In this document: positions 22,491-35,120 of the stretch, piece by piece
Layout of the letters: the number at the start of each line of letters is the position of its first letter
How positions within the stretch are numbered: the stretch's first letter is position 1
Assembly: GCA_025769875.1 (NCBI GenBank)
Contig: JAGFNK010000245.1
Span: forward strand, 1 to 64,000
Direction of reading: 5' to 3'
Source of the DNA: Russula earlei
Taxonomy: Eukaryota; Basidiomycota; Agaricomycetes; Russulales; Russulaceae
DNA: 64,000 bases
Notes under the pieces: model-generated
What the model was told of the DNA's origin: nothing
Databases searched by the model: none
What the model saw: the letters and a program-made list of their open reading frames with translations, nothing else
Program-made: the position numbers and the translations under genes

Positions 22491-23150
22491 TAGGACGATC
22501 AGATTCGGAAACGAATTCCCGCTGCACCTCAACCCCATCGATGGCCCGAGGGATCAAACAGAATGGGTAGGGATAGACGACGATTTCGGCCATTTCATCC
22601 CTACATGCCTTGACAAGCAAGCGCGTGAGCAAGTGTATCGACGTTCGCGCGCAGTCACATATCGCCTATCGCCATTATGGATGCCCATCGATCCCTGCTG
22701 CGGCGCATGGCGGTGCTTGTGTATTGACGACCAGACTACCCGACGGTCTCTGCTGGGCGGTCGACGCTGTTGAGCCAGGTCACAGTCTCGGTTCGGCCAG
22801 CATGTACGTAGTAGTGGCCATTACTACCACTTGGTTACTATCGTCCTCCTCCTTATTATGCCATGTGTACACCAACTCTGGGCCACGCTCGACTGAATGC
22901 TAACATGTGCCAGCGCCTGTGCCAGTGGGGAGGATCGGGATAAGTGGCGACCGTAGATACGACCATCGCCGAAATCGGCAGTTGATTTTCAACAAGCACT
23001 CTTGGCAGTGCAAAGCAATAAACGTTGATGAGGTCGAATTCACTCTTGCCAACTCGTCATCGATCAAATCGCGAATAAAAACCCGTCGTGAGCATCAAGA
23101 AATGCCCTGCGCATCACCCTCACTTGTATTCTGTCTGCCCGCCACTCGCG
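22491..23150. other. Spacer upstream of the permease pair
   Basis: About 660 bp without a recognisable coding region. A TATA-like gcgaataaaaac lies near 23070, some 75 bp before the permease start, so the right third is probably promoter. Confidence 0.4.
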
Positions 23151-25277
23151 ATGGCGTCTACGTCCGACTTCTCTGTCTATTATGAAAAAAATACAAATGC
23201 AAAAATTTCTGCAGACACCAACTCGGCCATTGTCGAAACGGCAGGCGTGGTTCCAGAGAAGACGCTCCACCGTCAGCTCAAAAATCGACATATTGCCATG
23301 ATCAGGTGCGTCTCATGCCGCAGCGTTCCTTGCTCCCTACTCACTTTCGTTTATAGTATCGGCGGTGTGATCGGAACTGGCCTTTTCCTGGGCACCGGGA
23401 ATGCACTAGAGAACGGTGGTCCCCTCGGTCTTCTACTAGGTTATGTTGTCGTCGGAACCATATGCTATAGTGTCATGGTGAGGATTGCCTACCCCACCCG
23501 GCGGACATTCCTCATGGCGGGTTACGCGCAGGTATCCCTCGGGGAAATGATCACGTTTTTACCTATCCCGGGTGGTCACATTAAGCTGGCGGAGCGTTTC
23601 GTCGATGGCGCCTTTTCTTTCACTATGGGCTGGAATTATTGGTATAATTGGACGATCATTCTCCCCGCGGAATTGAGCGCGGCATCGGTATTGGTGAACT
23701 TTTGGGACAAGAATACGAAAATCAACTGGGTGTGGATACTCGTCTGTCTCGTTGTTGTCGTGTTCATCAACTTCTTGGGAGCGGGTGCGACGCCGTCTCT
23801 TTCTTCTTTTCGCGGCCATGCACTGACTTAAACCAGGGGCATACGGGGAGGCGGAATTCATTTTTGCTTCCATCAAGGTTCTCACGATCACTGGTGTGTG
23901 GCGTCGTCATATGTTCATGACATGACGTCATCCCTCACAACAACTTTTAGGTCTCATCATCATCGGTATCATCCTCGATCTCGGAGGTGGTCCTGACCAT
24001 GACCGCCTCGGTTTCCGTTTCTGGAAAGACCCTGGCCCATTCGTTCAATACCGTGGCATTCCTGGGGCGAAGGGCCGTTTCCTCGGTTGGTGGGCTGTGA
24101 TGACCCAAGCCGCGTTCTCTTTCATCGGAGCTGAGATTGTTGCCGTATGCACTTTCCGTATCATCGTAGCGTCGTCGAACTCAGCCTTCTCATGCAGGTC
24201 GCCGCTGGAGAGGCCAAGAATCCGAGACGCAACCTTCCAAAGGCTATTCGGCGCGTATATGTCCGTATCGTGCTATTCTACATCGGAGGTGTATTCATCA
24301 TCGGCCTTCTCGTTCCCTCGAATGATCCGGGTCTGGGTCTCGGTAAAGGGACGGCCTCGGCGTCACCCTTTGTTATCGCAATCAAGCGATCAGGGATCAA
24401 GATTCTTCCTCATGTATGAAACCTGTTATCATGCGCCGTCGGTTGTCCTGATACCCGCACTCAAATAGATCATCAACGCCTGTCTCTTAACGTCTGCATG
24501 GTCAGCCGCATCTAGTGACATGTACGCGAGCTCCCGCGCACTCTGTTCGTATCGATTCCTACGAAATCGGGTTGTTTTCCCTGACAAGGTCCTGCAGATG
24601 GTCTCGCAGTCGCGCGGAACGCGCCTGCCGTCTTTAAGAGAACGACCCGTAACGGTTTGCCCTGGGTTGCGCTTTTGTGTTCAGCCGCGTTCTCGTTCCT
24701 TGCATTCATGAGCGTATCGTCGGGGTCAGGCAAGGTGTTCAGCTGGTTTGCTAACATGACCGCTGTCGCTGGTCTGTTGACTTGGTTCGGCATTTCTGTC
24801 ACGTACATCCGCTTCTACGCTGGCGCAAAAGCGCAAGGTATAGATCGCCGCACGCTCCCATACTATTCCAACCTGCAGCCGTTTGCCGCATGGTACGCCG
24901 CAATTTCCTGCCTCCTCATCTCCCTGGTACGTTTCTTCCAGCGCATAATGCGTAAACCACTCTGATTGTAACATCTCCCATTAGTTCAGCGGCTGGTCCG
25001 TATTTTTGAAGAACAACTGGGACACGGCCACCTTTGTGACCAACTACCTTCCGCTAATCGGTTTCCCCATCCTCTACATCGGAGCCAAAATTGTGAAGCG
25101 CACGCCGGTGGTGTCGGCTTCCAGGATGGATTTCCATACCGGTCTCGCTGAGATCGAGGCTGAAACATATGACGAACCTCCCCCCAAAAACAAGTTGGAA
25201 GCTTTCTGGCAATGGCTGGTATGTGTTTTCCCGGTTCTGTTTGACAGCACTGTATGACTGTGCCATCTAAGATGTGA
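23151..25277 (+). CDS. Amino-acid permease, yeast amino-acid transporter (YAT) family, copy 1
   Basis: Proton-coupled amino-acid uptake carrier of the plasma membrane. After a hydrophilic N-terminus (MASTSDFSVYYEKNT) comes LHRQLKNRHIAMI, the pre-TM1 signature, then IGGVIGTGLFLGTGNALENG, the substrate-binding TM1 loop. Other landmarks are SLGEMITFLPIPGG, MGWNYWYNWTIILPAELSAA, AAFSFIGAEIVAV, AGEAKNPRRNLPKAIRRVY, SSDMYASSRAL and, near the end, DEPPPKNKLEAFWQWLM. About ten introns, all short GT-AG; the last (25220-25271) leaves a terminal exon of just ATG TGA. Twelve helices can be counted. I find no frameshift. It forms a direct tandem with the next gene. Confidence 0.9.
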
Positions 25278-25873
25278 GGATCCTGTGTGTATCCGGGGAT
25301 GTCAGCGGGTGGTATTTTACCTAGGGGGGCAGTGCTGGCACTGTTCTCCCGCACCTAATTCGATCCCGATCTCAAACCTCGATAACCTCTTATTCATTCC
25401 TGAAACGGTGAAACAACAATTGGCAACGCCACGGTCGGCAGACGCCGTGGTGTTTGGCCATGTGATGCCCGCATACACTGCATTGGTGGCGTTCGCGGGT
25501 GGCAGGACTGGACGTTTCCTATTATATCACCGTGAATTGCTTGTACTTGAGCGCATGGCTGTGCCCACAACTGTATGACATGACACTCTGGTCAAGTCTC
25601 TTGACAGCTTATCGTACCTGGTGACAACTAATTTTGATGTACGGCATTTCTTCAGCATGGTGCTGCCAACCCAAAAGAACGGACCACCCCATTCGGTACT
25701 GGAGTAACCCCAGGGACCGCTTCCCCGCATAAATATCCTGTGCAAGTGCAACAACGGGAACCTGGTTTGGGCGTCCCAGCCTGTCGGTTGCATTCGAGGG
25801 TTCTCATCATAAAAAGCTCCTTCTATCTCCAACATCGACGTAGCCCTTCTCTTTCCCCCGCACTCTATTGGTC
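25278..25873. other. Spacer between the two permeases
   Basis: About 600 bp. No domain recognised. Pyrimidine-rich sequence (ctctttcccccgcactc) directly precedes the second permease ATG at 25874. Confidence 0.4.
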
Positions 25874-28223
25874 ATGTCCTCTGGAGATCGTGAGTCGAGA
25901 ATCAAGGCCTCTGGCTCTGACATTGTTACAGACAAGGAGGCTGTCTACCTCGAGTCTGGCAATGAGCCTCAATCTCATGCTCTTCAGCGCCAGCTGAAGA
26001 ACAGACACGTTGCTATGATCAGGTACTGTCTTCACCTTCCTCCCAGCTTCATGCGTCGGTTTATTGAGAGGATGCCTTTTCTTGCACAGTATTGGAGGTA
26101 TGCAGCTACCGAGTGGTCGTATACTCATGACCGTCTGGTCTCATGTCCTTGTTCAGGCGTTATTGGCACTGGTCTGTTCTTAAGCTCTGCAAACTCATTG
26201 AGGCGCGGTGGCCCCGTCGGCCTCTTGCTCGGATATATTGTTGTCGGGACCATTTGCTACAGCGTCATGGTCAGTGGCAAGCCGTCCACCTGCTCGACCT
26301 TGGTGTTGTAACGAACATGTTTCCAGATATCCTTGGGCGAAATGGTTTCTTATCTTCCCATACCTGGAGGACACATCAAACTTGCAGAGCGCTTCGTAGA
26401 TCCGGCATTCTCCTTCGTACGTTGAAGTTTGCGATATTGTCGTGTGACCGGCGCTCATGACCGCTTCCAGACCATGGGCTGGAACTACTGGTACAACTGG
26501 ACCATCGTCCTGCCCGCAGAATTAAGCGCGGCGGCAGTTTTGATTGACTTTTGGGACAAGGATACGAAGCTAAACTCCGCCTGGGTCACTATTTGTCTGG
26601 TGGTCGTGGTGGCGATCAATTTCATGGGCGCAGGCATGTCATTAGCAAAACAGGCATCCTCCCAACTGATGGTCCCCGCCCGATTTGGCGTTCTACAGGC
26701 GCGTACGGCGAAGCGGAGTTCATCTTCGCGTCCATTAAGGTTATCACTATCACCGGTACGTGTTTTAACCGCCCAGCCAGCTTCGCCATTCCCACGATGC
26801 CCACGCGGCACATAATTCAAGGTTTGATCATTTTGGGAATTATTCTGGACCTCGGTGGAGGACCCGATCACGACCGCCTTGGCTTTCGCTATTGGAAGAA
26901 CCCTGGCCCGTTTGTCCAGTTTTATGGCATTCCCGGCGCCGAGGGTCGTTTCCTCGGGTTTTGGATGGTTTTGACCCAAGCAGCATTTTCTTTCATCGGC
27001 ACTGAGATCGTCGCAGTGAGTGCTTTTACCTCACATTGTCACGCTGGCGCTGAGCCCAACGCAACAATGGAAATCCCCAGATTGCCGCTGGTGAAGCGAA
27101 GAACCCTCGACGCAACCTCCCGAAGGCTATTCGCCGCGTGTACATCCGCATTTTGCTCTTTTATATCGGCGGCGTTACGATCATTGGCCTCCTTGTACCG
27201 TCAAACGATCCCGGCCTCGTTTTGGGAGGTGGAACGGCCGCCGCCTCCCCTTTCGTCATCGCCATTAAGCGTTCCGGCATCAAGGCCCTCCCGGGGGTGT
27301 GTTTTTATTATATTATCTTTTTTTCTTCAAACATTGAACTCGATGGGCTGATCTCTGCAGATCATAAACGCGTGCCTGCTGACCTCCGCCTGGTCTGCAG
27401 CCTCAAGCGATCTGTACACGAGTTCACGCGCGTTATGTGAGTTGTGACCCGTCAGACGGCGCTCCGCCGCATGCTATCCGTCGCCTGACATGATGACGCC
27501 CACAGACGGCCTGGCGATCTCTGGAAACGCACCCTCGATCTTCAAGATGACCCTCCGAAATGGATTGCCCGTCGCGGCGCTCGTCGTCTCGTCGTCCTTC
27601 GCTCTCTTGGCGTACATGGGCGTCCACGCGGGCTCCGGCAAGGTGTTCAACTGGTTCGCCAACATGACGGCCATCGCGGGTCTCTTGACCTGGTTCGGCA
27701 TCGCCTACACGTACATCCGTTTCCATGCCGGCATGAAGGCCCAAGGGATCGACCGCAAGAGCTTGCCATTCTCGTCTCCCCTGCAGCCTTACGCGGCATG
27801 GTACGCCGCCATCGCGTGCATCATCGTCTGCCTCGTGCGTGATGCCCCCTTTTATTTTTTCTGTTTTCTCCTTTTTCCTGACCCGTCACGTGAAAATCCT
27901 TTTTTTTTTTTTTTTTCTATACACACAGTTCAGCGGCTGGTCGGTGTTCCTTCGCGGCAATTGGGCCACGGCCGACTTTGTCACGAATTACCTCCCCCTC
28001 GCGATGTTCCCCATATTGTATCTCGGTGCGAGGTTCTGGACCCGAGTTCCCCACGTCCGACCGGAGGAGATGGATTTCTACACCGGCCTCGCGGAGATCG
28101 AGGCAAGCACCTACGACGAGCCCCCACCAAAAAACAAGCTGGAGGCCTTCTGGCAGTGGCTGGTGAGTGACCGAGTCGAAGGTTTTCGTATGCGTCCGCT
28201 CATTGCCTTGCCAATAGATGTGA
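25874..28223 (+). CDS. Amino-acid permease, YAT family, copy 2
   Basis: Close paralogue of the preceding gene with the same layout: LQRQLKNRHVAMI, GVIGTGLFLSSANSLRRGG, SYLPIPGGHIKLAERFVDP, MGWNYWYNWTIVLPAELSAA, AAFSFIGTEIVAV, AGEAKNPRRNLPKAIRRVY, SSDLYTSSRAL, and the identical tail DEPPPKNKLEAFWQWLM. Introns sit at corresponding positions, including the final one that leaves only ATG TGA (28218-28223). One intron ends in a 17-T tract (27900-27916). The N-terminus (MSSGDRESRIKASGSD) differs, as expected for the regulatory cytosolic tail. Intact as far as I can read. Tandem duplication may broaden nitrogen-source uptake. Confidence 0.9.
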
Positions 28224-28614
28224 GAACGTAGAGAGGGTGACCGAGCTGAGAGCGATTGCATTGTGACACTTGATATCTGAGCCTCGTACCACGCTGTACT
28301 TTGACTATACCTAATACCACACACGGCCATCTCTCTTCCACGGCAATTTTGCCTGTTTGTAAGTGTCGTCTCGCATAGACTCTTCTTCAAGAGTAAGATG
28401 GTGTGGTGCATGCATATGGATCATAGGGACAATCTCATAACACAAAAAGTACTGTTACGATAAAGCTGGTCAAACAGAAACTATGCGAAGGCAAGATGTA
28501 TGTCGTATAATGATAGGATAGACCATAAGAAAAGAGCGGGTGTATGATGACCATCAAAATGATTATCGCAATAACATCACGTGAATATGCACAGAAAAAG
28601 GGATGCAAGGATGT
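28224..28614. other. Convergent 3' spacer
   Basis: About 390 bp between the second permease (plus) and the RhoGEF (minus). AT-rich, no ORF of interest; likely the two 3' UTRs. Confidence 0.5.
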
Positions 28615-31600
28615 TCATGGCTTCGAGGTTGGAATGTGGAGATTGATTGCTGTAGAAAAAGTCATCATCTCGTTGAATAAGAAACGGCAAGGGAACGTGC
28701 CTCGGAACCAATCTAATGCGACAGATGTGGAAGAAGCTTCGAAATAAAGAACGGCCTTGTTGTCGACGATGCGGAGTACTGGGAAGGAACGACCGTTGAG
28801 AGATAAAATACCGAGATGTTTAAGGGCTATATTACCATTGCCATGCACAATACTCGCAGGTTGCGGGAGTGTTTGCATTCGAAGGACCGCCCAAAGATCG
28901 ACCGCTGAAAGCGTATCTTTCCCGTCTGATGAATCACGACACAATACCAGCAGGTCGTTGCAAAGTATTCCGAGGAGGGAACGCGGCGTTTGTTCTGGAG
29001 AAAGACATTCTACTTGAATCGTGCCCGGATCGCCTTGCCCATCGATTACTTCAAAAGTGATTGTAACCTTTCGCACGACCCTTGTCAACAAAAGAGGTCC
29101 ATCCATGATAAGTCGGCTGGAGGGTAGAATGAGAATCCATCGGCGTTGCATAAGAGTGTTTGGCAAGCTCACCGATGCGGTTGCACGAGGGGACTCGGGA
29201 ACTTTCCTCTGATCCTTGATTGCCATCGAACAAGTTTCGACCGCGATTCGGACTCACGCTTGCCTTCATTCATGTTCGTCGCTAACGATGAGATTTCATC
29301 CAGGGCCTGGTCAAGTGGATCCAAATAGCCTTCTGCCGGTGGCGTGCTCCTCGCCAACTCTTCCAACTGTAAGATGGTGAGTACTGCCCACAAGAGATGG
29401 TGTAGATATGACGAACAAGAAGGCGGTAGCGTGGTATTCTTTGGACTGGCAAAAGGAGGTATCCCTCTAGGTTTAGCTGAGAGTGGCGGGGGTGTAATCG
29501 GCAGCGCTTTAGATAGCCTTTGATACGCTTTCTTTGACTCGCCGTGAGCTGTGGACCACCAGATGGGTCTGACGCAATGTTGGAAGCACCGGTAGTCGCC
29601 TGCATTGAGAGGGAAGGGGAATGAGGCGATGATCCCGTCGCTGTCCCAGGACGTTCGGACACCCATTGTTTGATACGCTGAACGGAGAGGTCAAAATTGC
29701 TTGAGGTGCACGTAAGTTGCTGTCATACAGTCGCAGATTAGACTATTACCCACTTGATGTAAGTCGAATACATCCGCATGAATGCAGCATGCGAGACGAA
29801 TGTCCTGGCAATACCTCTAGCAGCGTTAGCTGACAGTACGCCCTCTAGTCCTTGCTCCGTTTGTTTGGTTTGTGGGAGGAGTACAGGGCTTGCAGCGAGT
29901 TCGAGAGCGGGAAGGAATATGTCCTTATGGAAGGAAAAAAGAGAGTCAAGACCACTAAACACAATCCTTCTCTCCGCAGCCGGAACGACAGTCTCCTTCG
30001 TTGAGCTTACAATAACGGGGACCGCTGCTGCTGCTGGCTTGATGTAAATGTCGATGAGCTCTTGCAAACCCTTGACGTAGGTGCGTTCGGTGCTAGAAGG
30101 CGCCCAATTAGATACATCACTGTACATCGACAGTGTTACATACTCAATGATCTCCTTGACAACTCGCATCCGCCTGCCGCCATCATCCTTGAACTTGCGC
30201 TCCTCTCCGTATACCGATCCCGCGCTGTCCGTTGTCGCAATACTCGTCGTCTGAGATGAATTATGACTACGCAATTGCGCGATGGACTCTGGTGATCGCA
30301 GTTGGTCTGAGCTGCCGCTGCGGGAAGCGGCAACAGAGCTAGGTGAGCTAAAAGTGCCGTCCGAAGCTACAGGACTGTCGACAGTGGTAGGTCGACGGGA
30401 ACGGAGACCGCTCCCTGTGATGTCGGGCGACGACGTCGTGTGCGTGTTCATGAGGGAAAGTTGAGTCACCGACAGATCGTTCATATCCCTCAAGTAGGCC
30501 ATGACAGATCGAAGGGAGCGGGTGTATGCTTCGCGGGCCCTTTCCTCTTCCCGACGCTGGGCTTGTTCAGCCGTCTCGGGAGTCGTGGCACTCGGGGTCA
30601 ATAGCTGCTCCTCGCCATCAGTAGTAGCCAAACTGGTACCAGAGGGCAACGACCCGGGCGAGGGGAGGCGAGGGGGCAGCTCTCCAATGGGAAGGAAGCT
30701 GCGTCGCTTTGAGATACGAGTCAGAGGTGAGGGAGGAAGAATGCTGGGAGATGAGGGCGCAGCAGTAAACAGATTAGAGGACGGCGCCAGCGAAGGGTTC
30801 GGTGAAGGGGGAAGCTCCTTCACCACTCTTTCTTCATTTGGCGTGGTTATAGTTTGGGAAAGCGATATTTCAGGACCGTCCGGAATTTCCATGCCAAGGG
30901 AACCTGTGGCCGAAAGCCGCACATCGAACAAAGATGGTGTAATCGAATTCGATGCTAAAGGCAGGGGCGATGGCCTGGACGTTGACTCTGCGACGTTCGC
31001 AAGGGGGGTGACGACTGCCTTCACGTAGGCAGCGGATGGCTTCGAGGCTGGCGCGTCTGGTTTTAACTTGCCCATTGACATTTTCTTCAAGAAACCCCAT
31101 CTCCCAGATTGCTCTTTGGATTTTTCCTCTTTCCTGCGTAGCAAACTCTGCTGACGTATGGTAGACGCCTCCGCGACACCCAAAGGACCACTCAGAGGTG
31201 TACGAGGTTGTGAAGAGTCAGGAGTTTCTGGAGATTGAGCAGGCGATGATGACGAGGCTGTATCTTGTTCAGAACGTTTGTCCCACGGGCTGTGACCGAG
31301 TGGGACTCGACCAGGGGACTGTGATTGGGGCCCGATGGTGGCAAAGCGTGGAGCGAGCGGTCCGGAGTCTGTAAGTAGATTGGATGAAGAGGCAGACGTC
31401 ACATATTGGGAGCGGGTAAGACGACCCGGAGACGAGGTGGGGCTAACGGAAGGAAGATTTGAAGCGGATGGCTGACGTAGCTCACCTGCACTCTTCATGC
31501 GGCGAATTTCCTTCTCATTACCATGAGCAGAATCACGTGCGTTCACATTCCCGTTTCTTGAGGAACCTAGAGGAGCATTGGACTTTATTCGGTTTTTTTC

Positions 31601-33295
31601 GAAGAATGAAGAGTTGGGAGCGGTCCGAGTTCGCGTCACTCCATGACTAGGCAGGGGAGAGAATTTGCTTAGTGGGTCGGGGGCAGTTGCGGCGCGTCCC
31701 AATATTGGCGCGCGAGCAGGGGTTATGGTATCTTCGTCTTCCTGGACTCGCCCGTCAGATCGAGTGACCTGCGAGTCGTCCACATCCGTGTCGGTGTTCG
31801 AATCTATGTCCTGGCTAGTGGCGAGGGGAGGGGAAACAGGAGTGGAAGGGAAGGGCGAAGCGGGAACGCGTTTGGCAAGCAGCGGCTCCATTAACGCCTT
31901 CCATGGACCATGAAACGGATTCCCATCAACGAGAAGAATCTGAAGAGATGCTAAGAGGCAAAGCCAACTAGGGAGGGAATACATCCGATTTCTCCTTATG
32001 CTCAGGGTATGCAGCTTATCCAATGCACTCAAGGGAGGAGGGAGGGTAGCGAGCCCGATCGAATCCGCTATGAGAACGCGGAGGGATCTGAGCTGTGAAA
32101 CGAAAAGCGGGAGAGCCCGAAGGGGGTTGGAAGACACGTTTAATTCTTCAAGGCAAACGCAAGAGCTCAGGGAAGGAGGGAGAGCGCCGAGGAAGTTGGC
32201 CGAGATGTCCAGTGCCAACAGTGTGGTGTTGATGGTAGGCAAGACGGTCGACAAGAATAACGGCAATGCACCGGCGGCAATCGAAGACCCTATGAGTAAA
32301 TGGGTGGTCCCTAGACCAGAGATGCGTCAACGTGAGTTAAGAAAACGACATGCGTTTGTGGCGCACCAGGATGGACGACAAGGTCAGGGATGGCTACGCC
32401 ATCACTCCGAACTATAAGGCCGCGGCCCTCTTCAACAATGACGATGGCAGATGTCCTCTCTTCCTCCTGTTCCTCCTCATGGCGAATCATCGACTTCTAA
32501 ATCGATATCCTCGGTGCTGACATCGCTGATGATTTCAACCTCGTCGCGCTCATCCACCGATTGCCAGCTCAGGTCATGGGGCTTTTGCTGGACACTCGAA
32601 GAGGAATTGTCGTGGCCGCTACTGCTGTTGCTACGGACGAGCGACGAGCGAGAGCGTATGCTAGCCGAGTAGGATTGGGACCATCGAGACTGGTCTATGG
32701 GTGCTCTAGAATGAGACACGGAAGTCAACGTGGAAGGGTCCTGGTTTGCGAGATGCACAACGTCGTCGGACGTGATGCCGACACCAATGGCTTGATCGTC
32801 GTCATTGGATGCGATCTGCACGTGAGTGCCGTAGTCTCCGGAAGCGAGCGCGCTCCCCGAGTTGGTGTAGGCGGCAGAAGAACGTGTTGAAGCGATGGAA
32901 GAACCGCCGGAGGAGAGGGTAGGCGGACCCGAACTCAAATACTGATGGGGACGGAAGGGGTATGGATCTGGGAACTGGGAAGGGTCAGGGAGAGTGGAAG
33001 GTTTTGGGAGGCTGAAAAGGGGTTGAGGACTGGATTCAGGATAGGAAACTTCATGCGACTCGGACGAGGAATGAGCCGAGTAAGAGGGGAGGGGCGGGAC
33101 GGGGTATTGAGAGACGAGGGGAGAGTCTACTGAGTTGGATGTCGAAGTGGAACGGGAGTGAGAGAAGGAGTGTGAAGCGTAGGGGAGCGACCAGACCGAG
33201 TCGTCCTCTGAATCACGACTGGCATTCTGGGACGAAGTTGAGGACGAAGGGAGTTGGTTTGGGGTTTGTGGGAGGGAGCGGGAGGGAGCGAGCAT
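28615..33295 (-). CDS. Leucine-rich-repeat Rho guanine-nucleotide exchange factor
   Basis: Predicted to activate Rho/Cdc42-type GTPases in polarity. The N-terminal 270 residues (start MLAPSRSLPQTPN, 33295) are Ser/Pro-rich with an acidic end. From about 32340 on minus come LRRs: LDISANFLGALPPSL, LEELNVSSNPLRALP, LRVLIADSIGLATLP, LHTLSIRRNRMYSLPSW and LQILLVDGNPFHGPW. A long Ser/Pro linker follows. The DH domain shows RTYVKGLQELIDIYIKPA, FSGLDSLFSFHKDIFLPALE and LNLEGYLLLPVQRIPRYRLL (the CR3 signature). A PH domain closes it, with GPLLLTRVVRKVTITFEV, ILCNDLLVLCRD, LWAVLRMQTLPQP and VLYFEASSTSVALDWFRGTF. The central 842-codon exon is open. LRR plus DH-PH is a known basidiomycete architecture. 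Confidence 0.88.
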
Positions 33296-33649
33296 CTCAG
33301 TTGTAGAACATACGCAAAGGAGGGAAGAGAGAGTCAGTCACGCAAGAGAGAGAGAGCGAGCGCCACAGCGTGCAAGGCGTGGCGTAACCATGACCGTGTG
33401 CATTTATTTAGAAACGAGCTCGCTCAACAGCACTGGCGCCCTGTCGCGTCACACGCTCACTCAGATCCCGTCAATAGTATGACCAAATCCCTCCTTCGGC
33501 CCTCCTGACCCCGACGAGAGGGGACGAGGAGGAGGAGGAGGTTGAGGATGACAGCACGCACGCGCGCACCAATTTTTTTTTTTTTTTCGCGAACGTCGGA
33601 TCTGCCCGAGGGCGGACGTATGGGGTCACAGCACTTCCCGATTAAACCA
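33296..33649. other. Spacer with poly-T tract
   Basis: About 350 bp between the RhoGEF start and the ELP4 stop, both on minus. Contains a run of about 15 T (33573-33587), gagagaga and gaggaggag tracts. Probably ELP4 3' UTR plus RhoGEF promoter. Confidence 0.4.
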
Positions 33650-35042
33650 TCAAAAGTCATACCAATCTCGTTTCTCTCCCCGAAACGTAACCCTCTTCTT
33701 TTTTGTTGAACTCCCTGTTTGATTTCTTTCGGCCGAGGCCGCGGCTGACCCTTCGATGTTCGGCTCGACTTCTAACTCCACTTGTAATCCAGCACCTCCC
33801 TTCACCGTCCGCTCTCTCCTCCCTCCCGTCCGCCTTTCCCCTACTCCCCCTTCTACGTCCAGGTGGTGCGTCTCGAACACCAACCGTTTCCTCGTACACT
33901 TGAACGCCATGTTGTTTTCCCTCGATCCACTCGCAGACCACATTCCACGTAGCGTAGATGACCTGTCGCTCGTCGGCAGCAGTCCGTGAGGGGTCGGTAA
34001 TGCATGAATATTGACCGATCCGTGATACGAAGGAAACATGAGGGACAGTGACGGATCTGCCCTCACCGAATCAATAAAATAAAATAATTTAGCTCAGTTG
34101 TGAGCACGCACCGCTGAAACCAGAAAGGGTCACTGATGCATCAAAAAACCAGCCAAGCTTGTTCAGCCAGCCAGGACCACCCCACCCATCAGCCGACATG
34201 TACGGAGGGAGGCCAACCGAAGCACATGCGTGGGGAAACCGCCGCAGGAGGGTACGCAATGAGTATACGAATTGTAAGACATCCTTTGAAGGGGTGTGAT
34301 ATTGCAGGAAAAAGCGAGCGCCACGAAACATCGTTCGTACCTTGGGATGTGGGTCACCCCAACCCGGGGACCCAAGGAGCGGAATACAGATTCGAACGGG
34401 TACTGAAGAAGTGCCTAGTCCCTCAGCGATAACGCCAAGGAGCTTCGTCCAGTCGGTTGAAGCATCAAGGGGCACCAGTTGTGAGGATTGGGTTGCCCGA
34501 TCGAGGACGTGTTCAGGAAGTCGATATGTCAGATCAAAGGCGCAGCAAAAGTCGTCATCTGCGGAGCTAAACCCGCAAAATGAATACTCGTGTGCGGTCT
34601 TTGCTCAATACACGTACAATCTCGATGCTGACACCGTCGTCTGAAATGGCTTCAAATGTTCATACCGCCATGCAATTTCAACACCATCCTCATGACCGAT
34701 TTCGTTACCACCCTTGTTACCTTCAGGTGACGCAGTCCCGCTCGAGTGCCACATGCATCCAGAAACAAATTGCCCAGGATCATCGTCAATCACATAGACT
34801 TTTTGTCCAGAAGCGAGCCCTTGAGAGATAAAATATTTTTGGACGAGCTCCCCGTAAGACGAATGTGTGTCGGGTGCGATGACAAGCAGGGAGCAAGACA
34901 AAGGCAGACCACCCCCGAGGATATCATCCAAAGAGGCTATGCCTGACGACGTTAGGATAGTGCAAGGTGAGAATGGAGAGGCGCGCGTCCCCGCCAGGGA
35001 CCCCACCGTTTTGGAGCTTGCCTTTCTTTTGAAAGTCGACAT
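33650..35042 (-). CDS. ELP4: Elongator complex subunit 4 (PAXNEB family)
   Basis: Elp4 is one of the RecA-like subunits (Elp4-5-6 ring) of Elongator, which modifies wobble uridines of tRNAs. Start MSTFKRKASSKTVGS at 35042. Family landmarks: RASPFSPCTILTSSGIASLD, DILGGGLPLSCSLLVIAPDT, YGELVQKYFISQGLASGQKV, then TDWTKLLGVIAEGL, RICIPLLGSPGWGD, LLRRFPHACASVGLPPYM, and the C-terminal RKRLVFETHHLDVEGGVGERR. The last 80 residues are Lys/Arg-rich and not conserved. At least three introns. A run of about 10 C lies just before the ATG on the coding strand. It diverges from the IMP1-like gene with about 78 bp between the two ATGs. Confidence 0.92.
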
Positions 35043-35120
35043 TGGGGGGGGGGTAGATGGAGAGGCCGGCTAAATCCGAAAGACGTCACACCGCAATCGC
35101 TGCCATCCCTGACACCCACA

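Noticed and set aside
30501..31028. 175-codon plus-strand frame inside the RhoGEF
   Set aside because: Antisense to the long open RhoGEF exon; composition is explained by the Ser/Pro linker on the other strand.
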